Below, in pieces: positions 29,921 through 41,902 of a DNA stretch of 64,000 bases. The notes below the pieces were generated by a model. It did no database searches. It saw only the letters and a list, made by a program, of their open reading frames with translations, and was not told the DNA's origin. The translations under genes were made by a program, and so were the position numbers. The stretch is from Clavaria fumosa (taxonomy: Eukaryota > Basidiomycota > Agaricomycetes > Agaricales > Clavariaceae), in assembly GCA_951802425.1 (NCBI GenBank), contig OX637797.1, positions 3,658,001 through 3,722,000 on the forward strand, read 5' to 3'. Within the stretch, counting starts at the first letter, position 1; each line of letters begins with the position of its first letter.

Positions 29921-32900
29921 CTAAAGGGAATTGAGAGGTCCGGGCTTGTTCGGATAAGCATGATGGAAGTCCGAAATAGCCTTGGAGGCATGTACGAGTT
30001 CTGTAGCTGGTAACCAGGACATTTCCTCCTCGGTCCCTTTGTATCCAGTCCACTGCACCAAATAAAGGAGTTTGCAGCTGCAGCATTTGTCGATCTTGGA
30101 GTCGAGCACTTCGGAGATTTCATGCTCTAGGTCTCCGTCGATCTCTACTGGAGGAGGCGGAGGGACTATACGATTCGGAATTGTGTTTGGAGGTACAGGT
30201 TCCAGCATGGAAATGTGGAAGACAGGGTGGACCACTCGCATGGCCTCAGGGAGTTGCAGTATGAAGGCATGCGAGCCGGCTTCTCCGATGATCTCGAAGG
30301 GTCCGAGGAACTTCTCGGCTAGTTTCGGGGAGGGTCTGGTCATACAGAAGTACTTTGCCTTGATGTAGACTTGGTTTCCAACCTTAAACTCTGGTGCCGG
30401 AGTCTGACGGGTGTCCGCCAGGCCCTGATAGCGACATTGCGCTTCAGTGATCTGGTTATGGAGTTCTTGGTGCAGTTGATCCAAGTCCACAGTGAGTATT
30501 CGGGCATGAACCGAAGTTACTTCGCGTTCCGGGTACACCAATATATTCGGGTGATAGCCCTTGTTTGCAAAGAATGGAGAGACCCCAGTAGTGGCGCTCA
30601 GAGCATTGTTATGGGCAAACTCTGCTAGGGGTAGTAGTTTGGACCAGTTGTCCTGCTGGTAATTGCAGTAACAACAGAGGTACTGTTCCAATGTCTGATT
30701 TGTTCGCTCCATCTGTCTGTCACCCTCTGGGTGGTATCCAGAGGTGAAGTGCAAGGTCATGTCAAGGACCTTGCCCAACAAGTGGAAAAAGCAAGAGACA
30801 AACTTGGAGCTGCAGTCGGAGGTGACGTGCGACGGAACTCTGTGTTTCGAAAAGACATGGAGTACGAACAGACGAGCCAACTCTGCGGAGTTCACTTCAT
30901 TGGTCATCAGGATGAAGACCCCTTGCTTCGTAAACCTATCAACAACCACTAGAATTGTAGTAAAACTGGAGCTCTCAGGGAGTTGCTCAATGAAATCCAT
31001 TGAAATGGAATTCCACAGTTTCTCAGGTATGGGCAGAAGGGTTTTTGCCCTACCACAAGTCATGCAGGATTTGCAAAAGTCTGATACAAATCCTCAGAGT
31101 TTTGGCCAGGTATAATCCCTAAAGACCAAGGCCGTAGTCTTGGTCCAACCGAAATGTCTGGCAAGTGGGTGATCATGTCTCACACATAAAACGCAGAGTC
31201 GGAGGTCATTGACGTCCAGTACATAAATCTGTCTGCGCTCGTGGAGAAGTCCGTCATTGTCCATGGACCACTTAGTGTCCGCAGAGTTCGAGTGGAGGTC
31301 TTCTAGGATCGGGACAATCACAGGATCAAGCAAGAGTCCAGACTGGATGTCCTCTCAGAGTTGATTATCGTCAATCACAAACAATGCACGGAGTGCGGGT
31401 GCGTAAAGCAACGAAGCTTGGAGAGATGACATCAATTGTTCACTGGAGAACATCGGCCAGAGGTTTTGCAGATTGAAGCAGGCATAGTCACTATCCCCTT
31501 CTTTGGGATAGACATCCCAATGTCTAGTCAACGCATCGGGTTTCATTCTGAGGCACCCCGGGCGGAATCGGATCACGAAATTGAACTGGAAAAGGAACTC
31601 CGACCACCTGGCTTGACGCCGAGTGAGCAGACGGACCATGGAGAAGTACTCTAGGTTCTTGTGGTTGGTAACGATGTCAACCGGAGTTTCAGAACCTTTG
31701 AGATAATGCCTCCAAGTGGTAAACACCTCGAATATCGCAAGGAGTTCCTTGTTGTGAGTGTCATAGTTCAATTCGGACACACCCAGGGTGCGGGAATGAA
31801 ACATGACAGGGTGGACTTCACCGTCGGAGGCGACTGTGGATAGGATCGCAGTGACAGCATAGTCCAAGGCGTCCGTTTCAACTATCAGTGGAGCTCCAGG
31901 AATGAAGTGCGAGAGGATCGGAGCCATGGTCCAACCGAAATGTCCGGCAAGCGGGTGATCATGTCTTGCATGTAAAACACGGAGTCGGAGGTCATTGACG
32001 TCCAGTACATAAATCTGTCCGCACTCATGGAGAAGTCCGTCATTGTCCATGGACCACTTAGGGTCCACAGAGTTCGAGCGGAGGTCTTCTAGGATCAGGA
32101 CAATCACAGGATTGAGCAAGAGTCCAGACTGGATGTCCTCTCGGAGTTGATGATTGTCAATCACAAACGACGCATGGAGTGTGGGTGCATAAAGCAACAA
32201 TATCAATTGTTCACTGGAGAACATTGGCCAGAGGTTGTGCGGATTGACACGGGCATAGTTGCTATCCCCCTCTTTGGGATAGACATCCCAACATCTAGTC
32301 AATGCATCGGGTTTCATTCTGAGGTGCCCGGGGTGGAATCGGATCACAAAATTGAACTGGGAAAGGAACTCTGACCACCTGGCTTGATGCTGGGTGAGCA
32401 GGCAGACTGTGGAGAAGTACTCAAGGTTCTTATGGTCGGTAACAATGTTGACCGGAATTTCAGAACCTTCGAGATAGTGCCTGCAGGCAGTAAATGCCTC
32501 AAATATAGCAAGGAGTTCCTTATCGTGGGTGTCATAGTTCAGTTCGGAGATGCCTAGGGTGTGGGAATGAAAAGTGACAGGATGGACTTCACCGTCAGAG
32601 GCGACTGTAGAGAGTATTGCGGCAACAGCATAGTCCGAGGTGTCCATTTCAACTATAAGCGGAGCTCCTGGGATGAAGTGCGAGAGGATCGGAGTAGTGG
32701 AGAATGCTGTTTTTAGAGAGTTGAAGGCGGACTGGCAGTCATTGGACCAAAGCCACAGGATATTCTTTCGTGTGAGGCCAGTCATCGGGGCAATGATGTC
32801 AGAGTATCCATGGACAAAACAGCAATAGAAATTGGCGAACCTGAGGAAGGACTGTACATCTTTGACCTTCCGCGGAGTGGGCCAATCCTGTATAGCTTTA

Positions 32901-34479
32901 ACTTTAGCCATATCCATAGAAAGTCTGGCTGGAGATAAAACAAATCCGAGATACTCCACAGTTTCAGTGTGAAATTCACACTTAGCCGGGTTCAGGAAGA
33001 GGTTGTTCTTCCGGAGCCTTCGGAGTACCTCTCAGACATGTTCAATGTGTTGCTTTGGGTCCTTGGAGTAAATGAGGATGTCATTGAGATAGATGACCAT
33101 GAATGTGTCAAGGAGGTCGGAAAATATATTGTTCATGAAGTGCTGGAAAGTGGTGGGTGTGTTGGTGAGCCCAAAAGGCATCACACACCATTCAAAGGAT
33201 CTGTATCAGGTGTGGAATGCAGTCTTCCATTCATCACCCTCAGCGATATGGACCAGGTGATACGCGTGTCAGAGGTTGAGTTTTGTATAGATTCGGGCTT
33301 TTCCTGGAACATTGAGAAGATCTTTAGTCAGCGGAAGCGGATAACGGTCTTTTTTGGTCAATTTATTGAGACCATGGAAATCAACGCATAGTTGGAGCGT
33401 TCCGTTCTTCTTCCAGACAAAGAGCACAGGTGCTCCATGTGGAGAATGGCTCAGACGGATAAATCCGATGTGGAGGTGCTTGTCCAGAAACTTGCGGAGT
33501 TTGCTGAGTTTGGACTGTGACAGAGAATAGACCGCACCTGGGGGAGGGGATTGGCCATGCAGCAGGTTGATTTTTAGATCATACAGTTGATGCGGAGCAA
33601 GGGTGTCTGCCTTCTTTTTACTGAAGACATCTGGAAAGTCCCTGTACTCCTCTGGAACTGAGAGGAGATCCTGGGGGGTGGTGTCGGGAATGTTGAACGA
33701 AGCGGAGGCCGCACATGCGGACTCATTCGATAATGTCATGCCAAAGACTTGGGACCCGCGAAGTCCACAAGCCATGATGAATGCAGCAGCATTCACAAAA
33801 GAAACCTTGGGTGTCTCCTGGAGAGATGGAGTAGACAGCAAGGTCAGAGACGTAGTCAAAGACGGAGATGGAGGCAGAGATGGAGACGGAGTCTGGGCTT
33901 GGTTTGGAGTTGCTGCAGATGACGTTTGAACTGGAGCGCACGGAGCGGAGACAGACAGAGGGACAGAGGTGGACAGAGGGACAGAATGGAGAGTGCTGGC
34001 CGGTGCACCCTCTGCATCAGATTTCGGAGTTTTTTCCTCATTAGTAGATGGTCTGGGCTTTATCTGGCCAGTAGTCCAGTCAACCAGCGGGTTGTTTTGG
34101 AACAGCCAATTCATTCCCAAGATCACATCACTAGAGGGATCAAGATTGGTAACTACAAACAAGACGTCAGTCGGATCCATGGTGGAGAGCCGAATGGATA
34201 ACCAGACCGCTTCAGTAACCCATATGGAGGTGGTCCTGTTAATAAAAACAACCTCCCGAGGGGTCACTGGAGTTTTCGGGAGATGGAAGCAAGAAGCAAA
34301 TTTGGCATCAATGAAACAAAGTTCAGTGCTGGAGTCTATCATTGCTTTGAACAGAGAAGAAATAGAAGGAGAGGAGGCAAGAAGAGAAAGAGAATGATGA
34401 AAGGAAAGGGTATCGAGTATAGGTTTAGTACAATTGGAGTCGGAGCAGCCGGAGAGTCATACTGTGCTCTCTGGGCTGC
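29921..34479 (-). pseudogene. pol: Gypsy-2 Pol: protease, RT, RNase H (duplicated), integrase, chromodomain (dead)
   Basis: The order is as in gypsy-1. The protease site reads DSST rather than DSGA near 34342, and the RT catalytic block reads YLND instead of YLDD at 33080-33091. Both look like G-to-A losses. The RNase H to integrase-zinc segment is duplicated in frame (31141-32697), giving a 534-codon open stretch at 31355-32959. The integrase core (TSDCSSKF, EGDRQMERTNQ) and chromodomain (LLYLVQWTGYKG) are at 31063-29921. Several stops and one frame slip upstream of the protease occur. It ends PNKPGPLNSL at TAG. It is non-functional on several counts. Confidence 0.9.
31141..32697 (-). repeat. 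In-frame tandem duplication in gypsy-2 pol (about 0.78 kb each)
   Basis: Units 31141-31927 and 31928-32697 both run from PILSHFIPGAPLIVE to HDHPLAxHFGWT. The junction is at TGGTCCAACCGAAATGTC, which recurs at the end of the other unit. Units differ by scattered substitutions and one deletion of about 24 nt. Confidence 0.9.
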
Positions 34480-35639
34480 TCAATCGTTTTTTGGCACTAA
34501 GTCATCTCTGTCGGAGGTGATTCATGCAGCGCTGGCACTGGCCCGTGAGGTCTGCTTACAACACTCATTGGCTTTGTGGCCTGCTATTCCACAGAAGAGG
34601 CACAGATTATTATTGAAATGCCGTTGGCTTTCCTCTGGAGTCAGTTTTCCATCCTGACCCAGATGAGCCTTCTTTGTATCGCTGGAGCTACCAGAGTTAG
34701 CAGAGCCCTCAGCGGCCTTTGGAACATTGTTCCCAGAAGTTGAACTGGAGTTCACTGGACGCTTTTCCGATGGTTTCTTGGACTTGGTATTAGTGCCGGA
34801 AGTGTTGGGGGGCTTGGAATTATCTGAAGTCTCCTTTTTAATGATGTTGTTAGGCGCCAGAGCTTTAATGGAGTCCTAAAAGATCTCCTGCTGCCAAGCC
34901 CAATAACGGCCATCGATCGCACTGGCTTGCTCGCAGAGTCTGCGGAGCATGTCCGCATGGTTAATGTGGGCCAGTTCATCCTTGATGCGGCTGGCAAGTC
35001 CTTTGTAGAACTGCCGCTGCAATGCGTACTCATCCCAATGGACAATGGATGCGAATCTGTTGAACGAAATGGTGTATTTCGTCAACTTCTGGTCCTCACA
35101 CATCCGGAGGCATTCGAGTTCAAACTCCGCCTCGCGGATCGCGTCATAAGGACCAAAGTTCTCTGTAAGTTGGGCAACGAACATCTTATAGTTCGAAAGG
35201 ACCGGATGGCCTTCGCCATCCAGGATCATTGGTTCGAACCATTCCAGGGTGAAGCCCTGGAGAAAGGAAAGGACATAGCGTACCTTGTGGGAGACGGACT
35301 TGAATGCTCTTGGGCAATCAAGTGGACCAAGAAGCTTTTCAACTTCTTAGCATCCAAGCCATTGAAGGTATCAGGGTCGCATGGTTTAACCATCTCCAGG
35401 CGCTTGTTGGCATCAATAATCTTCTGAAGGAGACGTGCTGGAGTTAGTTCACACTTGGCTCAAGGTGTCGGAGGTTCATTTAGCTCGTCATCATTGTCAG
35501 TGACTGAGGGGTCTGACTCTTCATCATGGTCCAGGGGTCCAGACACACTCGGAGTCGGAGTATTGTCAGCCGGGTCTGGAATGTCAACATTGTCGGCAAC
35601 AGGAGGTGGAAGTTGAGCACTGGATTGTGTAGTGGGCAT
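34480..35639 (-). pseudogene. gag: Gypsy-2 Gag
   Basis: The frame starts at ATG 35639 (MPTTQSSAQLPPP). It continues through a Gag domain (YTISFNRFASIVHWDEYALQ) and a CCHC knuckle (CLFCGIAGHKANEC), and stops at TGA 34482-34480, which lies in frame with pol. Stops and a frame slip interrupt it between about 34870 and 35460. It is the counterpart of the gypsy-1 Gag and confirms the true family start. Confidence 0.85.
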
Positions 35640-36827
35640 TGTTAAGTTTGTATATACGAGGTTTGCAGTTTGAATATACTGTCACCCTATCAAGTTAGTA
35701 GTGAAGGGGTTAGCAGAGCAGAGCAGAGATGTTTTATTGGAGTCTGATTGGGGTCCGATATTGGAGAATCGGAGAAGTAAGTAGAGAAGGAGGAGACTTA
35801 TGGGACTGCGGCCTCAACATATGTGTTGTGCCACCATGTATATACATGTCCCTATTTATCAAACAGAAACAATACCCAAGAGAGAATCAGGACATAAGTC
35901 AAACTCTGAAGTTGATCAGAGTCCGCCGGAGTTGGTCAGAGTTGGTCGGATGACGTGGAGAATGTCAAGGATGATGAGGATGAAAGCTCAGAGATGTTTA
36001 GGATCAAGAGACGCTAATATTCAAACTGAGGAGCAGGGAGATACAGGTGGAAACTTATACTGCAAGGACAGAGTATAGGAGTAATGTGAAACAATGTACA
36101 TATCAAATTACTAGGAGAGTTTCACCACAAGTGCCTGTGCAATTTTCATGGAACAAAGAAATAACAACAAAAATAACTCCCATGGGTTGAGGGTATCCTC
36201 TCAATGGTAAACAGAATGAGGGGATGGAGGGAGAAGGTTCTAGAATGAGGTCCAAATGGTTCAAAGGCCAGCAGAGTGAAGTCCGATGAAGGTGTGGAGC
36301 AGAGCACACAGAGTTATGGCAGAGCAGATCAGAGTTGGTACAGAGCTTGGAGTCCAGAGTGGGGGTGTCATGGGAAGAATGACAAAGTCGATTATGTAAC
36401 CAAGGCAAACTACAACAAAGGCAACACGACTAGGACAACCGCAACACTAGAGACAGGAAAACCAAAGTACCAATGGCAATCAAGAGCGAGGAGATGCTCC
36501 TCGCTGTTGATGGCCATTGGGGATTGGTTTATGGGATCGAAGCACCTAAGTAATACAAAAACCAATCCGAAACCAGAAACTATGTATTACGTCAAAAGGA
36601 AACTTCGACGTTCGGGCCACTAGACCCAGAGCCTATCCTTGTCCACTGATTGAGAAGGAGACTCCCCAACCCAGACACACTCGCCCTCGACGTCTGGTAG
36701 AGCCACCGTAGCCATCGCAGGGGCTGACGGAGGGGATGAGGGCGGGGGAGTGGAGTTCCACCTGGAGTAGGAGGTGGGAGAAGTCCACCAAGTAGGGGGA
36801 GTGCAATCCCATCCTGCAAGAAAGTAA

Positions 36828-37109
36828 TCAGCAAAGTGAATGAGAAATGGAAGAAAAGACGGTACTGTGGGGGTCCTCGAGTAGGTCACAGATAAGGTTG
36901 CCTGGGCGGACGACTCGAGGACATCCCGACGCAAAATGGCCAGGATGGCCGCAAGCGTAGCATCGTCGAGCAACGGTAAGAATGAGGAGGTCGTCGGCTC
37001 CCCTCTGAACGGCCCAGTGGAAGGCCGCACAAGAGAGTACGAGGGGGGCGACTTGTTGGAAGACATTGGAGGAGGGGAGGAAGTTAAGTTTGTGAGGGCC
37101 CCAGCACAT
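36828..37109 (-). CDS. Small CCHC zinc-knuckle ORF in the 1.69-kb element
   Basis: A 93-residue frame begins 39 nt downstream of the minus-strand TATATAA. Residues about 50-63 read CYACGHPGHFASGC (36921-36962), an excellent CX2CX4HX4C knuckle with the conserved Gly and aromatic-type positions. A second frame from ATG 37066 to 36620 (148 codons) overlaps it, so introns or a frameshift may be involved. A Gag-like nucleic-acid-binding role is inferred only from the knuckle. Confidence 0.45.
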   Translation of the reverse strand: MCWGPHKLNFLPSSNVFQQVAPLVLSCAAFHWAVQRGADDLLILTVARRCYACGHPGHFASGCPRVVRPGNLICDLLEDPHSTVFSSISHSLC

Positions 37110-37147
37110 AACAGAGGATGGGGGAAGAGAAGCGGTACAGGCCCTCC

Positions 37148-37511
37148 TTATATACTACAAGGGACGGATAAGAGCCAGAAGATAAGCGAGGCGGTGGGAA
37201 AGGACCGTCACACAGGAACACATGACAGGTGAAGGAGCATGTGGAGATAAGCCGTGCCATGTGGAAGACTGCGGAGCAGCACATGGGCCGATGAGCGAAA
37301 GGCAATGACGTCCAAGATAAGAGTGTAGGGCAGCATTCGGCAAGCTGCGGGCTGCGCGGCCCCACAAGGGCAGCTGCGTCGAAGAGCAGTAACAGGCAGC
37401 TGCGGACTGAGCAGGCTTGCGGAAGAGTACGCCGCAGTGGATGGATAGCATCCTTGGGCTGCAGACGATGGACTGTGCCGCAGGAACCCGCAGCACCCCT
37501 GAGGTATATAA
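37148..37511. promoter_or_regulatory. Divergent TATA boxes
   Basis: TATATAA on the minus strand (37148-37154) and on the plus strand (37505-37511) are about 350 bp apart and point away from each other. Confidence 0.5.
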
Positions 37512-38332
37512 GGGGTGCAGTGACATGGGAAGCCCCTTAGCGTTGTTCACTTGTCCCTTATCACCTTATCGTACTTTGGTGAAATCACACTGGCTTTCCC
37601 TACTGCCGACGAGAGATACCCCCTCTCCTCCTGGCCCGAAGTAGCAACTACGCCAACCTCCGGACGGATCTACCCGACGCTGGCTCAGCGACGAACACAG
37701 ATCACACAACTCACACACCACCTGACTGAGTTCAGTCATTCTATTTGCGTCGATATCCTTGGACGCGATCACCCCAACCGCCAAGCCCTCGAGCACACAT
37801 TCGCGCGAGGAATAGCCAATCTCAGGCAGCGAGTTATCGAAGCCTCTGACTCCGAGTACAGAGCCAGAACCACCCTACTTCGCTCTTTCCTAGGCCCCGG
37901 AAGACCCAGCAACAGAGTAATTTCCCAATTCGACCCAATCGACCAGACAGCGTTCGATCCTCTCATTCCGGCACTCAGGACTAACATAATCCCGGGACCT
38001 GATCACCTGACGGAAAGCACCTCCGAGCCTTCGGCCCCGCTTCCCATAACAGGGGGTCGTGCTTATGCAAGCGGATGGGGTCGTAACAGCCAGGCTTCTT
38101 GAGCACTGTGGTTTACAGTCAACAATCAGAGGCCCACAAAGAAATAATTGTGGAGAAAGAGCAGATAATATCTCATGTGGCATATTATACCTGTCCACCA
38201 GGTACATTTGGCATTGGAGCAGAAACAATGATTCTGATAGACAGTTTGCATCACAACCACAACTGATGTGACCATGTCTGTGGAATTGAAAATCCTCATA
38301 AAAGTTTTACAAAATATCTACAAAACAATCTA

Positions 38333-39724
38333 CACACTCTCAGAAGAGAGATGCACTCTGAGAGCATCCCATTTACCTACCATGTCATCATCATCCCAAT
38401 CCTCACCATACAGACCCATATCATCCTCCTCATTACCATCAACCCATTCATCCTCCTCATCACCACCATCTAGCTCAGACTCATCCACCAAATTATACTT
38501 CAACAAAATTTGCTCTGAGTACTTCTCCACAAATTTCTTGTCACTAAGCTTTTCATCTCGAGTGCCAGAGAAGGATCTATCTACATTGGGTAGGAGCACA
38601 ACCTGTTCTGTTGTAACACAGTATTGCATATGAGGTTGTAGGCTGTTGTAAAAGTCAGGGTCAAAGTAGTCAATGGGCATTCCATGTGGAAGTGCTAGGA
38701 AGACACCAGCAGATTAGGCCAAACCGAGAAATACAGCCCTGCATATATTCAAGCATATGTTCTTCCACTTGTTGGACCTGTGTCACAATCCGCCCATGGT
38801 CTATAATAGATACAGAGTAGCCAATCTGTACAAGAGATGGCTGGATGAGTGATGGCCCTTCTTGGCATCCATAAAGAGATTCCTCCAATGAGAATCATGC
38901 CACAAAGGCTGTAAGGACTTGGTCAGGTGGATTCCTACAGACCTCCTTTGGATCGAGGAGGCCCCAAAGGATTCGGACATGGAGACTCATCGCTTTCTGT
39001 CCCGGTTGATGAGAACCACTTAACAAAGGTAGAATAGCCAAGACAGACACACCTGCAGTCCCAATATCATCTGGCACCTCTGACACTAAGAGGTGGTATG
39101 AATGGCTTCCAGGTTTGACAGTACACTTATCCTTCTTTGGAGAGGGGGAGTTCTTCTAGGCATTTGTATGGTTTGTCAGCTGGGGTAATGGCGGATCAGC
39201 TGGCATTAGTGCCGTGGATCTATTGGCAGCAGCAGAGCGCTTTGATGATTGAAGATTCTGTGAGGGGGCTGATTCCAGTATAATTGTGGGCCATCCGCAA
39301 GGTGCTTGGTGTCCAGGTGTATTTTGTCGAGGGGGCATCTCTGATGGTGTAGGGTTACGGGTAGACACCTCTGGTACATCCGCCATGTGCGTATCTGTGT
39401 CGATTATGGGCATACTTCTAAAGAAACCTGCTCAGATAGAAATATATTGAGATGAAGAGAATGGACTCTGACTGCTTCATAGCAGCAGCAAGTTTACTCG
39501 CTAAATCCAATAGCTTAGCTTCAAACACCTGCTCGCAAGCCTGTACCTCTTGTTCACGCTTCTGCCTGGCCTCATCACGAGCTTGAATTTCCTGGCGATG
39601 AATTTGTTCCATTTCATCAAGCTTTGACTGCAGCATGTTCTGAATCACACCCAGGAATTGGGGATCCATTACCAGGGGGGGGTTGGATGAAGAGGGCAGA
39701 TATGTATGTGAGTCATCAGTGGCC
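38333..39724 (-). pseudogene. Unrecognised degenerate fungal gene (coiled coil, acidic tail)
   Basis: A chain of minus-strand open segments reads as one decayed multi-exon gene. It begins MATDDSHTYLPSSSN at 39724, has a charged helix (QEIQARDEARQKREQEVQA), and a likely 49-nt intron near 39420. Next come a Ser/Pro linker, a globular stretch with HVRILWGLLDPKEVCRNPPD, then GVFLALPHGMPIDYFDPDFY, DEKLSDKKFVEKYSEQILLK and an Asp/Glu-rich tail. Stops (for example near 39160 and 38895) and a frame slip near 38720 break it. I do not recognise the family. It is likely either a host gene or a transposon-associated accessory gene. Confidence 0.45.
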
Positions 39725-39991
39725 ATGAACATGTATGAAGCAAGTGGTTGAAACTGACAAGGCAAGTAGAAAAAATTGCTGTGTTTCAAGTACACACTCT
39801 TTAGTTGCAGCTTGATTTGTTTGGTCATGCACATGCTGCAGCAAAATTATGTCTCTGCTATGTAATTTACAATGTGGGTCAGTCAATGGTGAAATGAGGC
39901 AATGAGCCATACTGCACACTATGTTCAGAAGACACCTGGCATGTGCACACCACCTGTGCCTCAGCTCCAAGAGACATTATTGATTGTGTTA

Positions 39992-40045
39992 GGCCAATAA
40001 CCCTAATTCCTAGTAATGGATTCCAGGGAGGTGACAGAGATGATG
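39992..40045. repeat. Fragment of the foldback-element arm
   Basis: AGGCCAATAACCCTAATTCC and what follows match the arm at 11592-11648. It ends where an LTR fragment begins. Confidence 0.75.
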
Positions 40046-40500
40046 GGTCATGGGCATCCTCCCAATGGTGAACAGAATGAGGGGATGAAGGGAGAAGGTT
40101 CTAGAACAAAGTCCAAAAGGTCCAAAGGACAGCAGAGCAGAGTCTGAAGAAGGCATGGAGTGGAGGGCATGGAGTTACAGAGAAGCAGATCAGAGTTGGC
40201 CAGAGTTGGTGCAGAGTCCAGAGTCCAGAGTGGGGATCATGCTTATGTGATTGGATGGGGTCATAACAGTATCCCCCTCTTAGGGTCAAATCCCTGAGAC
40301 CCTGTGGCCAAAGTCCATGTGAACATGTGTCCTCCATAACAAGTTAATCTTGGAGTTTCACAGTGTGTCAAGTGGAGTCTGAAAATTTTTTGGGGGTCAA
40401 AAGGCCACATATGTTGCACTCCACTTTTTTCTTCCTTAACCCAATACCATCATCACTAGCCCCTAGCATGGGCAAAACTTCTTCTAAATTTATCTACTTG

Positions 40501-41495
40501 ATGTCAAACATCCCAACAATGCCTGGAGTGGGGCCCAGTCACCCCTCCTGCCCTTGACTGTGACCTGTAGTCACCATCCCTGCATATCTGTGCATGGAGG
40601 ATGAGGATCCCAAAATTATGGCACTTGCGAAGCAGCTCAAGGTGCTGTGAGAGAAGAAGGCATGGGAGGAGGACAAGTGGAAGAAGAGGGAGGAAGTGGA
40701 TCAGGTGCAGTGGGAGGAGATGGAGTGGGCAAAGGCAGTGGAGGTGAAGCAGTGCACAGAGGAGATCGCATGAGCACAGGGGGTGGGGCAGAAGCAGACT
40801 CCGACACCAGAGTCCAAGGTGGAGAGAGGGGTGTGCAATCGGTGCCAGCAGTTGTTGCTGGACTGTGCATACCCAAGTAGGGGGTGGGGCACTTCACACA
40901 TCAAGCAGAAGTGCGTGGGTGGAGAGGTGGTAGGGCCAGAGCAGAAGAGACTCCACTCTGTGAAATCGAAAAGGGTGGTGGAGTCAGAGGAGGTGGTGCA
41001 GGAGGTGTGGGCTCTGCAGGGTCCACAAGCAGAGTTGGAGAGGGCAGAGGTGGAGCAGGCAAGGTTGGCCAAGGCCACCCTTGACTTGGTAGCCCATGGC
41101 ATGGCAGAGTTGGAGGAGTGGGGGTGAGGGTGGAGAGGAAGGATTTGAGGGCAGAGTGGAAGGTGGCAGTGGGGGATCAGAGGATCCTCTGAGAGGAAGG
41201 AGTTGAGGCAGAAGGCAGCAGCAGAGGATCAGAGGATCCTCCAAGAGTTTTTTATGGGGAAGTGGGGAGTGGAGGTGGAGAAGAAGGCGGAGGAGGAGAA
41301 GATGGTGGTGGAGGTGGCAGAGAAGGAGAAGGAGGTGGAGGTGGAGAGAAAAAGGAAGTGGAGAAGGGTGCAGAGGCAGAGGCAGAGAAGAAGAAAGAGG
41401 CAGAGGCAGATGAGGGGCAAGTAGGAGTGGAGTCTGGGCTGAAGGAGCCCAAAGGAGTTTTGCAAGCATCACCCGGCTCACCCCCCTCTGCCTAA
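40501..41495 (+). pseudogene. Antisense accessory ORF, copy C (degenerate)
   Basis: It starts MSNIPTMPGVGPSHPSCP as in copies A and B. It holds stops at several sites and a small deletion that removes the fourth and fifth cysteines (CNRCQQLLLDCAYPS then HIKQKC). The coiled-coil segments and the terminal LQASPGSPPSA with its stop are still recognisable. Confidence 0.7.
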
Positions 41496-41902
41496 AAAAT
41501 AAATAATTATCTACATATTTTATTTTATTTTATTTTATTTTATATTTTATTAAAATTTTCTTTTATCTTGAAATTGAGTGAAGTAAGCAGTGTGAAAACA
41601 GAAAACAAAATGAAATGGAGTGGAGAAACAGAAGAAAAGTTTGGAGTTGGACTTGATAAAAAATAAAAAAGTATTGGAGTTCCTTTAGAGAAGAAGGAAG
41701 AAAGCAAGAATAATGTTTTCAGAGCTTTGGAGAAAACAGAGTAAGGAAACAGAGAGAAAAGAGATGGAGAGATGGATTTTTTAATTTTTTATTGCTTTTT
41801 GGAGGAGACAGAGTAGAGAGATGGAGTGGTATAGAAGAGAAATGTATGTAGAATAGAAAAGAAATAAGATTTTTCAGGGTATTGGAGTAAACAGAGTATG
41901 GT

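Larger units (their letters stand above)
36366..38051. mobile_element. 1.69-kb TG...CA element with GGGGG duplication (solo LTR or small retroelement)
   Basis: The ends TGTCATGGGAA and TTCCCATAACA are inverted repeats (10 of 11). The element is flanked by GGGGG at 36361-36365 and 38052-38056. It is CpG-rich. Two TATATAA boxes point outward: minus strand at 37148-37154 and plus strand at 37505-37511. The minus one precedes an ORF with a CCHC knuckle; the plus one precedes a 550-bp open stretch (37551-38102) without an ATG. No long direct repeats are visible at its ends, so a solo LTR is possible, but the coding hints are unusual for one. Confidence 0.65.
15936..38088 (-). mobile_element. Gypsy-2: minus-strand chromodomain gypsy element with two nested insertions
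   Basis: It has the same family layout as gypsy-1. Its 3' LTR is split into 15936-15943 (TGTCACGG) and 27451-28153 by gypsy-3. Its 5' LTR is split into 35680-36365 and 38052-38088 by the element at 36366-38051. Between them lie the antisense ORF (28391-29437), a dead pol (29921-34479) and a dead gag (34480-35639). The flanks ATAGG and GCCAG do not match, so no target duplication remains. Confidence 0.8.
35680..38088 (-). repeat. Gypsy-2 5' LTR, split by a 1.69-kb insertion
   Basis: 35680-36365 starts TGTCACCCTATCAAG; 38052-38088 ends GGATGGGGTCGTAACA. The reversed leader GTTTGAATATAC lies at its left. Confidence 0.85.

Noticed and set aside
15936..38088. Target duplication for gypsy-2
   Set aside because: Left ATAGG and right GCCAG do not match; either lost or the ends come from recombination.
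37551..38102. 183-codon plus-strand frame after a TATATAA box
   Set aside because: It has no ATG and runs out of the 1.69-kb element into the gypsy-2 LTR; left as a note only.
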